This document shows, piece by piece, positions 9,407-22,600 of a stretch of 37,320 bases of DNA (its first letter is position 1; each line of letters begins with the position of its first letter). Origin of the DNA: Guillardia theta CCMP2712 (taxonomy: Eukaryota; Cryptophyceae; Pyrenomonadales; Geminigeraceae). The notes beneath the pieces were generated by a model. That model did not search any database. It was not told the origin of the DNA and worked only from the letters and a program-made list of their open reading frames with translations. The position numbers and the translations under genes are program-made. The stretch lies in assembly GCF_000315625.1 (NCBI RefSeq), contig NW_005434590.1, forward strand, positions 128,587-165,906, in the 5' to 3' direction.

Positions 9407-10610
9407 TTAAGGGACTGACACTGTCTGCGTGTCCCACGGAAAGAACCTTGACACCTCCACTAGCACCCAGGGGTGAGGAGCCGGCATCCCACCGCGGGCG
9501 AAGCCGAGATCGTAGATGGCCATGGTCCGGGCCCGGAGGTCAAGTTTGACCAGCCCGTTCTGAGCGAGGAGAAACAGAGCATCTTGTGACGGCGATACAG
9601 CCGAAGCCCCCAGCACGAGCTGACGCGAGAACCTCTCGTCGAAGATCGACATCAGAAGAGTCATCGTGCCGCTGCTGGGGTCGAGCTGAACCAGTTGGAG
9701 GGTGTGGTTGCGGGAAGCAACAGCGAGCAGCCCCAGCGGTCGATCGAGAGGGTCCAGGGGCCTGTCGAGAAACTCCATGCAGGCGAGGCCGCCAAAGGTG
9801 TCCTCGTCCCTGACGATGTTGACGTGGGACAGCAGCTCGCCTGTGGTGGAATCGAGGGCCACGACCATGGTGCGGGTAGCGAAGAAGAATCGCCCTCCTC
9901 TGACGTCAGCAGCTGATACTGCTGGGGTGATGGAGCACTCGAAGGCGAAGCAGAAGCTCTCGAGGCTCCTGGTCGTCACAGTCGCTTGAAGTCTGCGGCA
10001 GGGGTCAGCTGGTTGTCCAGCTTGAGACTAGCTCGTACCTATCATAGCGGAAGAAGACAGTGCCCTGCTCGGGGGACATCAGCAGGCCGAGCAAGGAGCT
10101 TGCGTTGGAGTCCCAGGAGAGGAGCAGGACGCTTCCTGACACGTTGATCGGCACTTCTGATATGGCGGAAGTGACCAGGTCATAGCTGAGGACACGGCTG
10201 TTAGCGGCGAAGTAGACGGCTCCTCCCTGAGGGTCGAGGGTCGACAGGCCCTGAGTGATCCCGTTGACCCCAACGCTCCTCTTGACCATGGCCTGCGGGG
10301 AAGTCAGACGGGAGGGAGGGAGGAGTGTCAGCTGCTGCCTGATTGGAGACGGAGTAGTCGAGAAGAACTGCTTCCTCCCCGCTAAAGAGAGTGATGAAAC
10401 CTTTGTTGAGGCCCCGGTCGACGACCTTGACGTTGTGGGCAACGTCGACAGGCGTCAAGTCTGGGAGGAAAGTGGCGTATCCTAACATCTTGGGAGGCAG
10501 AGTCAGAGGGAGGGAAGGGAAGGAGGGAGGGAGGGAGGAGAGAGAGGGAGAGGAAGGGGAGGGAGGAGATGGAGGGAGGGAGGAGAGGGGGAATGGAAGG
10601 CATCTACCTG
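9407..10610 (-). other. Propeller-like C-terminal domain spanning three introns
   Basis: About 325 residues encoded by the last three exons. Blade-like units recur: GGAVYFAANSRVLSYDL, GGRFFFATRTMVVALDSTTG, LLAVASRNHTLQLVQLDPSSG and QDALFLLAQNGLVKLDL. Each pairs a hydrophobic strand with a V-x-x-hydrophobic-D turn, as in YVTN/PQQ/NHL-type beta-propellers. The domain begins almost exactly where the uninterrupted 20-kb exon ends. Blade count and family cannot be fixed by eye. Confidence 0.55.
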
Positions 10611-13600
10611 TTCACGCAGTGGCAGCTCAAACACCTTCACTTTTGAAAGCAGGAAGCTAACAGCCGTCCCTTCCGTCGGGTTCCCTCCTGTTGTCAGCAG
10701 CAAGCTCGATGAGCCTGCTGCTCCCTGCTGCAACTCTGCGGAGATCCCGACGAGGTCGCTGATGGCAGTGTCGTTCCCTGCTCTGAAGGCAGACGAGAGA
10801 TTGAATCGGAGGAGGGAGCCGGGAGGGAGGAAGTTGGGGAGGAGGAGGGAGACTTTGAGCGTCACGACGTCGACGGAGAGGAAGGAGGAGATCTCAGCCT
10901 TGGGGCTCAGGATGGTAGCGACTTCGAGGTTGTACCCCTGCACGTTGGAGTCTTGCTGGATCAGGAGCATGGCGCCAGTGAAGATAGTCAGCCCGAACGG
11001 GCCGGACGGCCCGGTCCATGGCCGGTTCTTGACGCCGACCAGCGTGAAGTCGAGGGAGGTGAACGGGGTCTCGCCCAGCAGGCAAGTGAGCAGGATCAGG
11101 GGCCCGTCTTCAGGTCGACGAGGAACGTAGAAGGCATGCGTGAGGTTGGAACGAAGGCTGTCGGAGGAGACCTCCAGTTGGAACGGGAGGCCGGAGACGT
11201 TGAGGAACCTCGACTTGGGGAGGAAGGCGAAGGAGGGCGGGAGCTGGACGGCGATGTAGGCTCCTGCTGGGAGGGGGGTTGTGATCTTGAAGGATAGAGT
11301 CACGTCGTTGAATGCCCCGCAAACAGCAGAGGAAATGGTCATCATCGGCGACAGAGACTGACTGACAGTCACCAGGATCTCCCCGCTCCTCCTCTCCACC
11401 AGGTATCCATCTGCATCGAACGCAAGCAGCTCAGCTCCCTCCGCGTTTCCAGCGTACGGCCTGTTCACGACCCCGGCGACCTCGATCGTCACGACGTCGT
11501 TCTGCCTGGCGTTCCTGGAGCACGTCGCGGCTGACAGCGCCAAGTTCACTGTCGTATCGTTCACCACCTTGACCTCCATGCTGCAGGTGCCGTGAGGGAA
11601 GACGAAGGAGGCGGAGACAGTTGAAGTGAAGGAGAAGAGAGGAGGGAGGTTTAGCTGTAGAGAGTTCAGAGCTGAGATGGGGCTCCGTGTTTGAAAGCTC
11701 ATCCGCCATGTTGTCGTTGACGTCTGAGTCTGAACAGAGCTTGTGAGCTCCATGGGTTGGTAGAGACAAGGAGAGAAGCTTATCTCAAGCTGAGAAGACC
11801 TGGACACCTTGCGGCTGGAGGGGGACAGGAGGTCTAGAGTGTACCAGATGCTCCGAGCAGCAAACGAGTTCTGAACTCCCGCCAGCTCCACCACCATGGG
11901 AGTTCGAGGAGCGATGGGAGTGGAGGACAGGAGAGTTACTTCAATGTACCGTGAGTTCACCTGCGTCAAGTTCCACATGCCCTTGCTCAAGACCTCGACC
12001 TGCTCGTTCCCTGCGTTTGTCTCGTTAATCATGTCAATGGACAGGATCGAGCCCGGGAGCAGGTGGCCCTCCAGCTCGAACCCGATGGTCCAGCTGGCCA
12101 AGGAGGACGCGATGTCTGGGCTGCGAGAGGAGGAGATGGAGAGGAAGGACGAACGGCTCAGCGTGAGGGCAGGGAAGACGGCAACGTCGATGACGTAGTC
12201 CTGGCAGTCTTTGGTCTCAATTCTTGCTGTGCTCGTAGGACCCTCCCCGTACTGGTTCTCAACCCCAACGACTGTGAAGCTCACCAGCTCTCCCGCCAGC
12301 ACGTCCCGCCCTTTCCCGTCCCTCTGAACGACCAGCTTCTGCCCTTCCACGTAGAACCCCAACCCTCCATCAAGGGCAGTCTGGATGCCAGATTTTGACA
12401 AGGGCCGGTCAAAGACGGAGCTCGGGAGTACGGAGGACACGCCGTCGATTCTGAACTGATCGTACACGTACAAGATTACCTTGCCGTCACTCGGAAGGTC
12501 GTTGGATGCCATGAACTGAACTGACAGGTTCCCAAGGTACCCAGCAGCAAGCATGTCAGGGGCGAACTTGGGGGGGATGGAAGGCAGGAAGGATCCTGGA
12601 GCGATCGCGATCCCTCCCACTTGCAGTTCCTCGTCGATCACCTGACCTCCTTCCAGGATCGTCCTGAGCTGAAACGTGTTGGTCACTCGCGACCTCGTCG
12701 GCAACTTGAGCTCGTGCAGCATGACACTGACGACGCTTCCCTGCCGCACGTAGTCCTCCTCCACCATCATGCGGACCAGGCCCTCCGAGGGAAGGTCCAG
12801 CTGCAGCTTTCTAGAGATCTCTGTCCCGTTCTTCACCGTCAGGTACGCCGTGGGCAGCGTCGACGCGTACTTGAAGCCGGCGGGAAGGGCAAGGAGGAAG
12901 GAGGAGCGGGGAGGGACCGGATTCCTAGGAGTGAAGGTCAAGTTCAGGTACGTCAAGATCCCAGCCTTGTCGTTGAGGACGTTGACCCTCGGGTCCAGTA
13001 TGACTCCAGCTGCGATGGGCGAGCCCGCGAAGTTGGAGCTGGAGTCGACAAGGGTCCACGTATCGCTGCCATTGCGCTGGCAGGGCGCAAGCACTTCGAC
13101 CCTGAAGGTGGAGGGGGTGCTGGAGAATGGCTGGACCCGCACGTAGGAGAATTTCATCCTGAGGGCCCCGGAGGTAAGAGAGTTGAGGGAGAAGTTGAAG
13201 GAAGTAGAGTTGATGCAGCCGCCACTGAGCCGCTCGGTGAAGCTTGTGGAGGTGATGTTGGGGCTGCTGCCGTCTCCGATGAACACCTCGCTCCTGTCGT
13301 CGCACACGAAGTCGTCTGCTAGGATCAACGAGATCATGTTCTCTGGGGTGTAGAAGTTTCTCATAGTCTCCCACTCGATAAAAAGATCCACTGTGTCCCC
13401 TGCTCGCACCGCATGGCTTCCAGCCTCGTTCACGTAGGAGGCGAACAAGTTCTTCAGCCTTCCCCCGACGACGTCGCCAGCGCCCAGCGGCAGCGAGTCA
13501 AACTGAACCAACGAACCCAGCGGCTCTCTGATCTTAATGCTGAACTCTCCCTCCAGGCAGCCTGACGGCTTGACGGGATTCCGGACGTTGCGCAGTCGCA

Positions 13601-16600
13601 CGAGGAAGTTGCAACTTGCAGGGACCCTTGGCAGGGAGGCTATGGTGATGACTTGACAGCCAGTGCAGTTCTCAGCTGGGCTAGAGCTGATGACAAGCCA
13701 TGTCAAGTTTGCCTTCAGGGCCTGACACCCCTCATGCTCACACCGGATGTCAAACCGATCGATGTAAACTTCTCCCACCCTGAAGCTCGACGGTACGGTC
13801 ACTTCCATCGACGACCTCTGCTCTACCTCGATCGCGGGAACAAAACTGACTTCCAACCCGTTCGCTCCTGTCTCGCTGCCGCTCTCCGTTACAGCCGTCT
13901 GCTGCAGGCGGGAAGGAAGGAGCGTCGGAGGTTGGATGTACCTGACAGTTCCTCCGCATCCCTCGCACTGGGGAGGAGCACAGTTGCTTGCCCCTGCCGT
14001 CGGGGAGGGGAAGGCGCAGAGGCCGAACGAGCCTGTTGGCCCAGATTGACGAGCGTTGATGATGCTCGAGATTTGAATCTTGACTGTCTCTCCCTCCCTG
14101 ACCTCTCCTCCTCCGTATCGACTCATTCGAAACTCTCCCGATGTCTCGTTGTATGTAGTCACCAGCAGCCCCAGGTCTGCTCGGTCAAGCCAGCGGGCGT
14201 GCACGGGCTGCAGAACTTGGTACTTTGTGGGGATCGATAACAGGAGGAGGCCGGTGGCAGGGATCGGATTCGAAGGGGTGACTATGAGCTCGATGCAGCT
14301 GGGGTAGGCGACCATGTCAGAGCTGAGAACGAGTTCTGCTAGCTGGAAATCAGGGACTGTGAAGGCGTCGGAGGTGACTGAGAGGTCTTGATCAAGGATA
14401 TCTTGTCCTAGGAAAGTCCTGATCTGGTAAGTTCCGGAGGGCCCGGACTGAGGGGGAAGGTGAACGTCGGCAAGGGAGACTTTCACTTGCTCCCCCGGCC
14501 CCATCACGGCGGACAGGAGGGAGAGCTCGACGCAGGGCGCCCGGTCGCTGCCGTCGTCAACCTTGGTCAAGCTCAGGACGTCAGAGGCTACGTGGGAGGA
14601 GGACAGGTTGAAGCCGGTGGGGAAGCAGATTTGGATGTGACCTTGCTGTGGGATGCCGTTATGAAGGATGAAGGAGACGTTGACTGTCGATAAAGCTCCA
14701 GCCAGAAGGGAGGAGAGGCTGATCTGAGATCCCAGCAGGCTGTTGGGAGCGATGACCGGTCCTCTGACGCTCGTGCTCCGGTCGATGACTACCCCGTCAT
14801 CTCTCGAGAGTTCAACCGTGAAGTCGCTAGTCAAACCCGACGAGTTTCGATTCTTCACGACTCCCGGCAGCTCAACCAGCAGGCTGCAAGGGGAGGTGAC
14901 GAGAGTTGGCTGGTTCTGGCAACCGAGCATGCGCCAGTCTTGCACCAAAGTCTGCTTGCTGTGGGAGAAGTCGCCGAAGATCGAAGTTATGACGATCCTG
15001 AAATGACGGTAGAACGCCGGGGTAGAGAAGAAGTTTGAGAAGACTGGAGGCCGGGAGGACAAGGAAGTAGTGTTGACAACTCTGTCGATGACGTCGAAGT
15101 GAATACCATCGTTGGATCCCTCCAAGAAAAATCCCGTTGGTTCACCGAACGAATCGTTGAGCAGCCTGTGAACAATCCTAGACTCGAAGGAGTAGCCGCA
15201 AGCGAGAAATCTGTGCAAGGAGTTCTGTTGGATATAGTGATCTGGACTTTGATCCATCGTATTGCGCTGAGCCCTCAGAACAGGAGAGCCAGTATAGGAC
15301 AACAGGCTGTCTTGCAGGCTGGTTGCACTGAACGTACAAGAGCTTGCAAGGCAAGGAACGATGGCGTCTCGACGATCGAAACGGATCAAGATCTCGTTTG
15401 TACTCACCATGTACGTGAAATTGTTCTGCTCGTTGCTGACAAAGTCAGTTAAGACTCCTTCGAAGTCCCCTTCACTGAACGCGAGCCTCATGGAGAAGTT
15501 GCTAGGGATCACGTTGGCAGGGAACACGGAGACTCGCAAGCCTGACAGCTCCCCGGCCCTAGCGTCTGTCAAAGAGATCTTTGCCGATCTGATCACCCCA
15601 GGAAGAATCTCAACGCCGCTGACCTGGGCAGAGTCGATGACGTCACCAGCCCCGTTCCTCGTCCTCAAAGTGAATGTTTGAGTAGTTCCTGACTCCCTCG
15701 GGTTCTGAAGGCCGAGCCTATAAGGGTAGACATCCCTCTGTGGAGACACGACAAAGACGCGTAGTCTCAGCACAACCCCAGGAGGGACTTCCTGGCTGCC
15801 GTCCAGCCAGATGACAAGGGAAGGGCTGCCAGCTGGGGAGATCGAGATGTTGTGGAGCAGTCTAGAGTCAAGGTCCTCGCACCTGAAGCCGAACTTTGAC
15901 GCCTCGACGGTTGACAGCGAGTTGAACATCCGGTAGCCGGGGGGGAACTCCAGGTCGATGCGCGAGGACGGCGGCAGAGGGTTGGAAGTGACGAGGCTAA
16001 TGGTGAAGCTGGGAAACTCTCCAGCGACGGTTGTGTCGAAGGAGATCGAGGCGGAGCGGAGCTCGCCGGGACCAAAGTCGAAGTCGCCGAAGACGGCCAA
16101 GTCCTGATCGATGAGCTGCTGCTGCTCCGTCAGCGTCCTGACCTGGAACATCTTGCCCTTGTCGGACAGAAACGAAGGGAACCGGAGGCCCTTGAGTAGC
16201 AGGAAGACTTTTTCTCTCTGCTGGATCGGTTGCCCTTTGTTGGTGAGGAGGACGCGGAGGGGCGAGTCAACGCTGGACCCGAAGGATGCTTCAGTGAACT
16301 GATCCGACTCAGTCCCGATGCTCAACGTCAACGGCCTCGACGACGACACGACGCGGAGCCCAAAGCAGAGCGTGCGGTTGCCCTCGTCGGCCGGCAGCTG
16401 GCCCCCCAGCTGGCTGCACAGCTCGTACCCAGCTGGGAAGGAGATGAGAATGAGACCGTTCGTGGGAACCTCGTTCGACATCTCCAGCTCGATCTTCATC
16501 TCCCCGTAAGCTCCAGCTCGGAGGGGCGACGGTGTCAAACGGGCTGTGAGGGAGGAGGGCTGGACCGCAAATCCCCTCACCTTGTTGTCGTAGCTCAGCT

Positions 16601-19600
16601 GCACTCCACTTCTAGTCTGCGTCTCGATGGAGAAGTCTCCAGAGTACCCAGCCCTGCTGGGGAGGCGCACGCTGGAAAGAGTCAGGCTGACCGTCTCCCC
16701 ATGCAGGTAGTCCTCTCCGTCTCCTATCCTCCTCAGGAGCAGTCGGCTGCTATCGTGAAGAGCTTCAAAGGTTCCAAGTCGAGTCTTGACCTTGCCTGAG
16801 AACAGCAGCAAAACCCCCTGATACTGCGATGGCTGGCAGGAGCTCTTGAGGTAGAACATGATCTCGACGACATGCCCTGACGGGATTCCGAAGTTCTTGT
16901 TTGACATCACCAGCGTCCCCTTGGTGCGATCCCACCTGGCGGATCTGTCAAACAGGCTGGCGGATATTCCTCGGAGCTCGAAGAAGTCGGAGCTCGGGTT
17001 CTCCGAGTTGTAGCACTCGGGGAGGAAAAAAGTCCGTGCCTGGCAGGCGTCCACGAAGCCGCTGAGGGTGAAGTTTGACCCCTGCTCGACGTAGAAGTTG
17101 GGAGAGAAGGCGATCGATACCTGGTTCATCGAGCCGAGCACAGTGGAGGAGGAGGAGATGCCTGCGGCGGCAAAGGACTGCGGGTAGTTTGCGCGGAGGA
17201 CGGGACCGCCTACAAGCTCCTGTTGGCCGATGGAGTAGTCCTCATCGTCGGAGTTCCTTGCTGATAGAGAGACAGTAGGAAAGCCGCCTGGAGAGAAATA
17301 CCCGCGATTGCGCAGGTAGAAGGAGATTGAGATGACGTGATGGGGGTCAAGGCAGAGTCCAGGGTGGTCAAGCGACAACAGCAGGGTTGCAGAGCTGTCC
17401 TTGCAGTCAAGATTGCTGAGCGATGCGCACTGGTTGAACACGTTGGTGAAAGTTCCTTGGAAGTACCTTGCATGCTGGCCATACAGCCTGTAAGGGTGGT
17501 CGCTGTTCCAGCGGAAGGAAGTGGAAGAAGTAGAGGAGGAAGAGAGCTGGGAGATTGTGATGACAGCTGGAGAGCAAATCTCAACATTCGTCTGAACCTC
17601 TAGAGTGATGAGATTCAGCGAGTCAAAGGTGTCGGTGGTGTCCCGGATATTGCTCACCAGGAAGGAGGGAGCCGTTGAACTGTTTGCTGGGAGGATCGAG
17701 GCCTTGTAGAACATGTTGGAGTTGCGAACTGTAAAGATCCTCTGTCGCAAGTTTCTCACTCGCTCACTGTCTGCCCACAATGACACCTTCACATCTTCAT
17801 CACAACTGATGGCCTGACCAGCTCTCACCGTCATTTGCAGTGTCCCAGCCTCCCCGTCCAGCACCGCTTCAGGTTCAAACCGCTCCGCGTCCTTGCCCAC
17901 CAGGGTGGCGAGCAGAGACGTCGGAGAGGGGTCGCTGAAAGCGAAGCAGCACAGCTGCACAACACTGCCGGCGGTTAGCTGGACATTGCTGCGGACGGAC
18001 ATCTCGATCTTGGTCAGCGCTGCCTCGGGGTTGGGGTAGTCATGGTAGACAAGCTGCATGTGGACTTGAAGTGTATCAAGGAAGTCAAAGTCCATCCGGT
18101 CTGGGGGGAGGCTGCCGTTAACGTATCCGACCTGATCTTGGAGCAGCACCGTGTACCATGTGGACGCGTTCTTGGCGCTCAAGCTCTGCTCCACACTCTT
18201 GCAGCCTGTATCGTCGTAACTGACAGCTAGCCTCCCGTCGACTGGTCGGACGTCCTTGACGTGCGCTTCCAACCATGGCGCGAAGCCGTAGGAGTTGTCT
18301 GTCAGGGTCGAACCATACGTACAAAAGCTCACGTTATACTGCGTTTCCCCCTGCTGGTCAGCAGCTGGGAGTGAGGAGACGTTTCTGATGAGGACAGAGG
18401 TCTCCGGTACGAGGATCACTTGAGATACCTCCAGTGCCACGTCATCACCCTGCTTGAGGGGCAACACAATGGTCCTGCAGTCCTGCTCCACGAAGGGCCG
18501 CAGGTTCAAGATCGAGTTCTCCAAGGTCAGAGGGCCGTTGCGGGCAAAGAGAGAGAGTGAAAGCTCCTGCCCGGGAACCACAAGCTCTCCCTCCTCCAGC
18601 CACATCGAGATAGAGCCGCTCGCCGCGTTCCAGCTCGCAGCCTCCCCGAACAAGCTTGCGCTGCTTCCATGCAGCTGCGTCAGGTTGTGGTCGCAGCGGC
18701 AGTATCCCCAAGTCACCTCCTCCTCCTGGAGCAGGTCATGTAGACTCCAAGAGTCCATCGCCTCCATGCGTCTCCCGAGGTCTGGCTGAATCGCACACCA
18801 TGGGGGAGAGGGAGCAGGGAGATGAGAAGTTATCGGGAAGGAGTCGACGCAGCCGTACCATCTTCTTCCCAGGTAGTCGAAGGGGAAGGAGCAGGACGAC
18901 CCTCCGATCGTTCGTGACCTGCACGAGCTGCTGACGAGGCTGTCGAAGGGAGGAAGCTTGGAAATGCGCAGCTGGGCTCGAGGAGGAAGGTTGAAGTTCG
19001 TAGAGATCCGGAGACTAATCATGTTGACCTCAAGGGGAGCCGGGTTGGAGTAGGAAGCATTGAGGAGGAGGAAGGAGGGAGATTCCGAAGTTGATAGAAC
19101 AAGCCCGTCCATCACCACAGGGGACAGGAGGGCAGAAAGAGAGCTGGCGCTTATGTTCAACTGTCGACCTTGGCTGTGGTAGGATGGGTTGAACACCAAG
19201 AAGGAGAGACTAGCGTCTCTAACATCTGACATGTCTGTCATCAGAGCCAAGACCAAAGTTCCATCCTCGCCTTGCGAGACCGAAGCTGAGCTGACAAGGC
19301 TCCTTGAGTAGTCGTCAGAAGGAAAAATGATCAAGGGTTGGAAGATATCTGTTCTCCTCAGACCAGCGATGGTGATCTCCGAACCTGCAGGCAACACAAC
19401 GTTGGGCCTGACAGTCAGGGTGATCCTGTTGATCGCTCCGTACGCTCCTGAGTTCTGCTGACTTTGTTTCACCGCAAAAGTCGGGGAGTCCGAGGACGGC
19501 AGCACGAAGTCAATGGTTGAAGTTACGTTGCCTTGCAAGTTCCCTCCCAGGAGCAGCATGATCGCTTCTTGTACCGCAGCATACGCCGAGTCTGAAGACT

Positions 19601-22600
19601 TGAGCACAAAAGAGAAAGAGATCCAGGTCCAGGCAGGGATCTGATCTGCGTCCACTACACACTCCACAGCTCTGTCTTGCATCCTCCAACGACAGCTCCT
19701 TGCTAGGAACAGCTCGGTCTGCATGACCTCCAGGTGGTCGGTGGACGGAGTGGACGAGGCAGGGAGGTTGCGGATGAGGATTGTGGTGGAGTTGACAAGG
19801 GTGAAATTACACTGGAAGCTCACTGATATGGTGTTGAGTTGCCCTGTGACCCAATTGGCTACCTCGATCTTCGCATGCACGATCTCGGGAAGGTACTTGG
19901 ACTGCAAGACAACAGTGGAGACGTTGCTTGAGATATTGGCCGCTGAACAAGGAGAGTCGGAGGTTGGCTGTTGGAAGACTACTACAGGACTTTCTCCTCC
20001 TCCCATTTCCGTTGGATTCTGCAGCCAGAAGCAAACCTGCACCTCCCTGCCAACTTCTACCCTGGATCGGAGGAGGAGGGAAACGCTGTTGGAGTCGACC
20101 ATGGCGGAGGGCACGAAGAGGCTGGAGCCGGAACATCCCACAGTCAAGTCGCGGCGGAGCAAAGGCAGGACTCCAAGGTTGTTGACTAAGATCTTCGAGC
20201 CGGCCGGTGGCTCGAAGTTGAGCGAGAAGTTGATGGAGACGAGCGTGAGATCGCCGACTACAGCGGACGAGCTTGAGATGGAGAGCGTGTTGAAGGAAGG
20301 GACGTCCTGGATGCTAGCAAGGTAGCCCAGCTGCAGCTGAGGAGTCTCGGCCTGTCCGATGGACAGGTAGTCAAGGTTGAACCCTGGCGGGAATGTAACC
20401 TGAACCCTCCCATCTCGAGGGAGGGTAGTCGGGGCCATGAAGGAGACAAAGATGTTCGTCAGAGTTCCTGCTGCCGAGTTGGTGAAGTTTGACAAGGCCA
20501 GCCCTGATTTCTTGATCTCGATGCGACTTCCCAGCAGGCCGCTCGGCACAAGAGCTGCCGCCGTGTACGTTCCCTGGTCGATGACAGAGCCATCGGGCGT
20601 CAAAGTCCGCACAAGAAAGAGGTCGTTGATCCCTCCTGCCTGCCCGTTGTTGATGAAGTCTACAGTGAACTCGACCGAGCAGTTGCGGTAGACGTCACTG
20701 CTGACGTCACAACCCACAGCGATGTCCTCCCTCTCCTTCTGGACCTCTGGCCTTGATGAGGGACAGGGTAGCAGCGTCTGGTTGGTGTCATACCGATGGA
20801 AAACAGCGCTGCGTTCTCCCTCAATCACCATCATCTGCAGCTTTCCCTCCAAGCTCCCTCCTCCCACCGTCGCCGCCCGCGGTGAGAGCTGGGCAGGAGG
20901 GAGACTGTCCTTGAACTCAGGCTGCGTGTCTCCGAGGAAGATGCGGTACGGGAAGGAAAAGCCTGAGGGGAGGACAAGCTCGATAGAGCCGTCGGGAGGG
21001 AGGGGGTTGGCGACGGCAAAACTCAGGTGCAGGCGGGTAGTCACTCCCGCCAAGTTGCTCTCAGTCAGGCACAAGACGTTCTGAAGGGGAGCAGGAGCAA
21101 GGGTCGACCCTGGTACAGCAAAATGAGCATCAATTATCTCCCCCCCTGCCGTCAGCGTCCGAATCTGATATGTACCAGTGTCTCCTGCCCAGCGCCTGTT
21201 TCGTATGCCCGAGAAGTTGAAGTCCAGTTGGAAGCCCTTGTGCAGGTCGACTCCGTCAAGTCTCCGGAGAAGGAAGACGAGCGGAGCGGAGGAGGTGACC
21301 AGGAAGCGGCCGACAGTGGGGTCAGACGGCATGGCAGAGAGAGGAGGAGAGAGTTCGAACCCTACAGGAAGAGACAGGACAACGGACCCGTCCTTGGGAA
21401 GCCGATTGGCTAGTCGAACTTTGACTCGAAGCGTCTGCTCAGAGCCAGCGAAGGGAGATGAGGGGAGGACCTGCACTCGTTCAAGGAGCGCAAACTTGAC
21501 CGGATCGAGTTGGAGGACAGTTCGGTCGGAGGCGAACGAGTCGAAGGCGAGCACGGAGACGGTCGCCGAGCCCCCCGTCAGCTTGCAGACATCTACATTG
21601 TTCTCGAAGACACAGTCTGATTCCTCCTTCATCCTGATGCCTGTGAACTGAATGACGACTCGGGTCCCCACGTCGACCAGGGGGGTTCCAGCCTTGCGGT
21701 AGATGATAACGTCCTCCCCTTCCACCCTGCAGAACACTTCCCCGTCGATTCCCGAGGTCAGGCCCGTCGGCAGCACGCGGTCGTCGATGGCGAAGCTTGG
21801 GGGGAAGGAGACGGAGATGGCAGAGTCGGCGTAGAGAATGTTCTGCGTCACAAACGACAGCGTCGCCGTGCCGATGGCCCCGGCAACCACGTCTTCCAGC
21901 ACCAGCCCAGCTGTGGTGAGGTTGTTATACCTGAGCTGGGGCAGGGCAAAGAGGTCGTGAGCGACGAGCTTGCCAACGTTGGTGGTAACGCTAACAACAA
22001 TCTCCCCAGCTGGACCCTCCCACCCTCTGTTCCTGACCATGAACCCGACGAAGACCCTGGTCCCCTTGTTCAGTTGGCGAGCAACTGAGCAGGAGACGAG
22101 GAAGGTCGAAACCCCGCGGGAGTCTGTGGAGACAATGGAGGAGGAGACGGTTGCGACGGGGCCCTGGAGTTGAAAAGTTGCGTCCTCCTCCCTTATCCTT
22201 GTCTCCCCGTCAAAAGGAACGAATCCGTAGGGGAGGGTGAAGCTGATGTTGTCCCCAGCCACGAGGAAAGTCCCAAGGGTGAAGGATACGTTGATGGAGG
22301 AAGCTTGCCCAGCCGAAGTCTCCGACATGGTGAGATTGTATGGACTCAACCGGCCATGGTCAACAATCACTGTCGCCGTGCCTTCATCGATGATGTCTCC
22401 GCCCTCCGTCCTTGTTGAGAGCAACACCGTTGCGCTTCCGATCTCTCTTCTTACCCTGATGTTGTCGCACTGTACCGAGACCCTCCCGTTGTCGCTGACC
22501 CCTGACAGGAACAGGGTGAGGTTTCCAGGTGCTCCGACGCAGGAAGAGACGGTGTTGACGTTGGAGGAGCAGGAGCAGGAACCTTCGTCGTGGAATCCTT

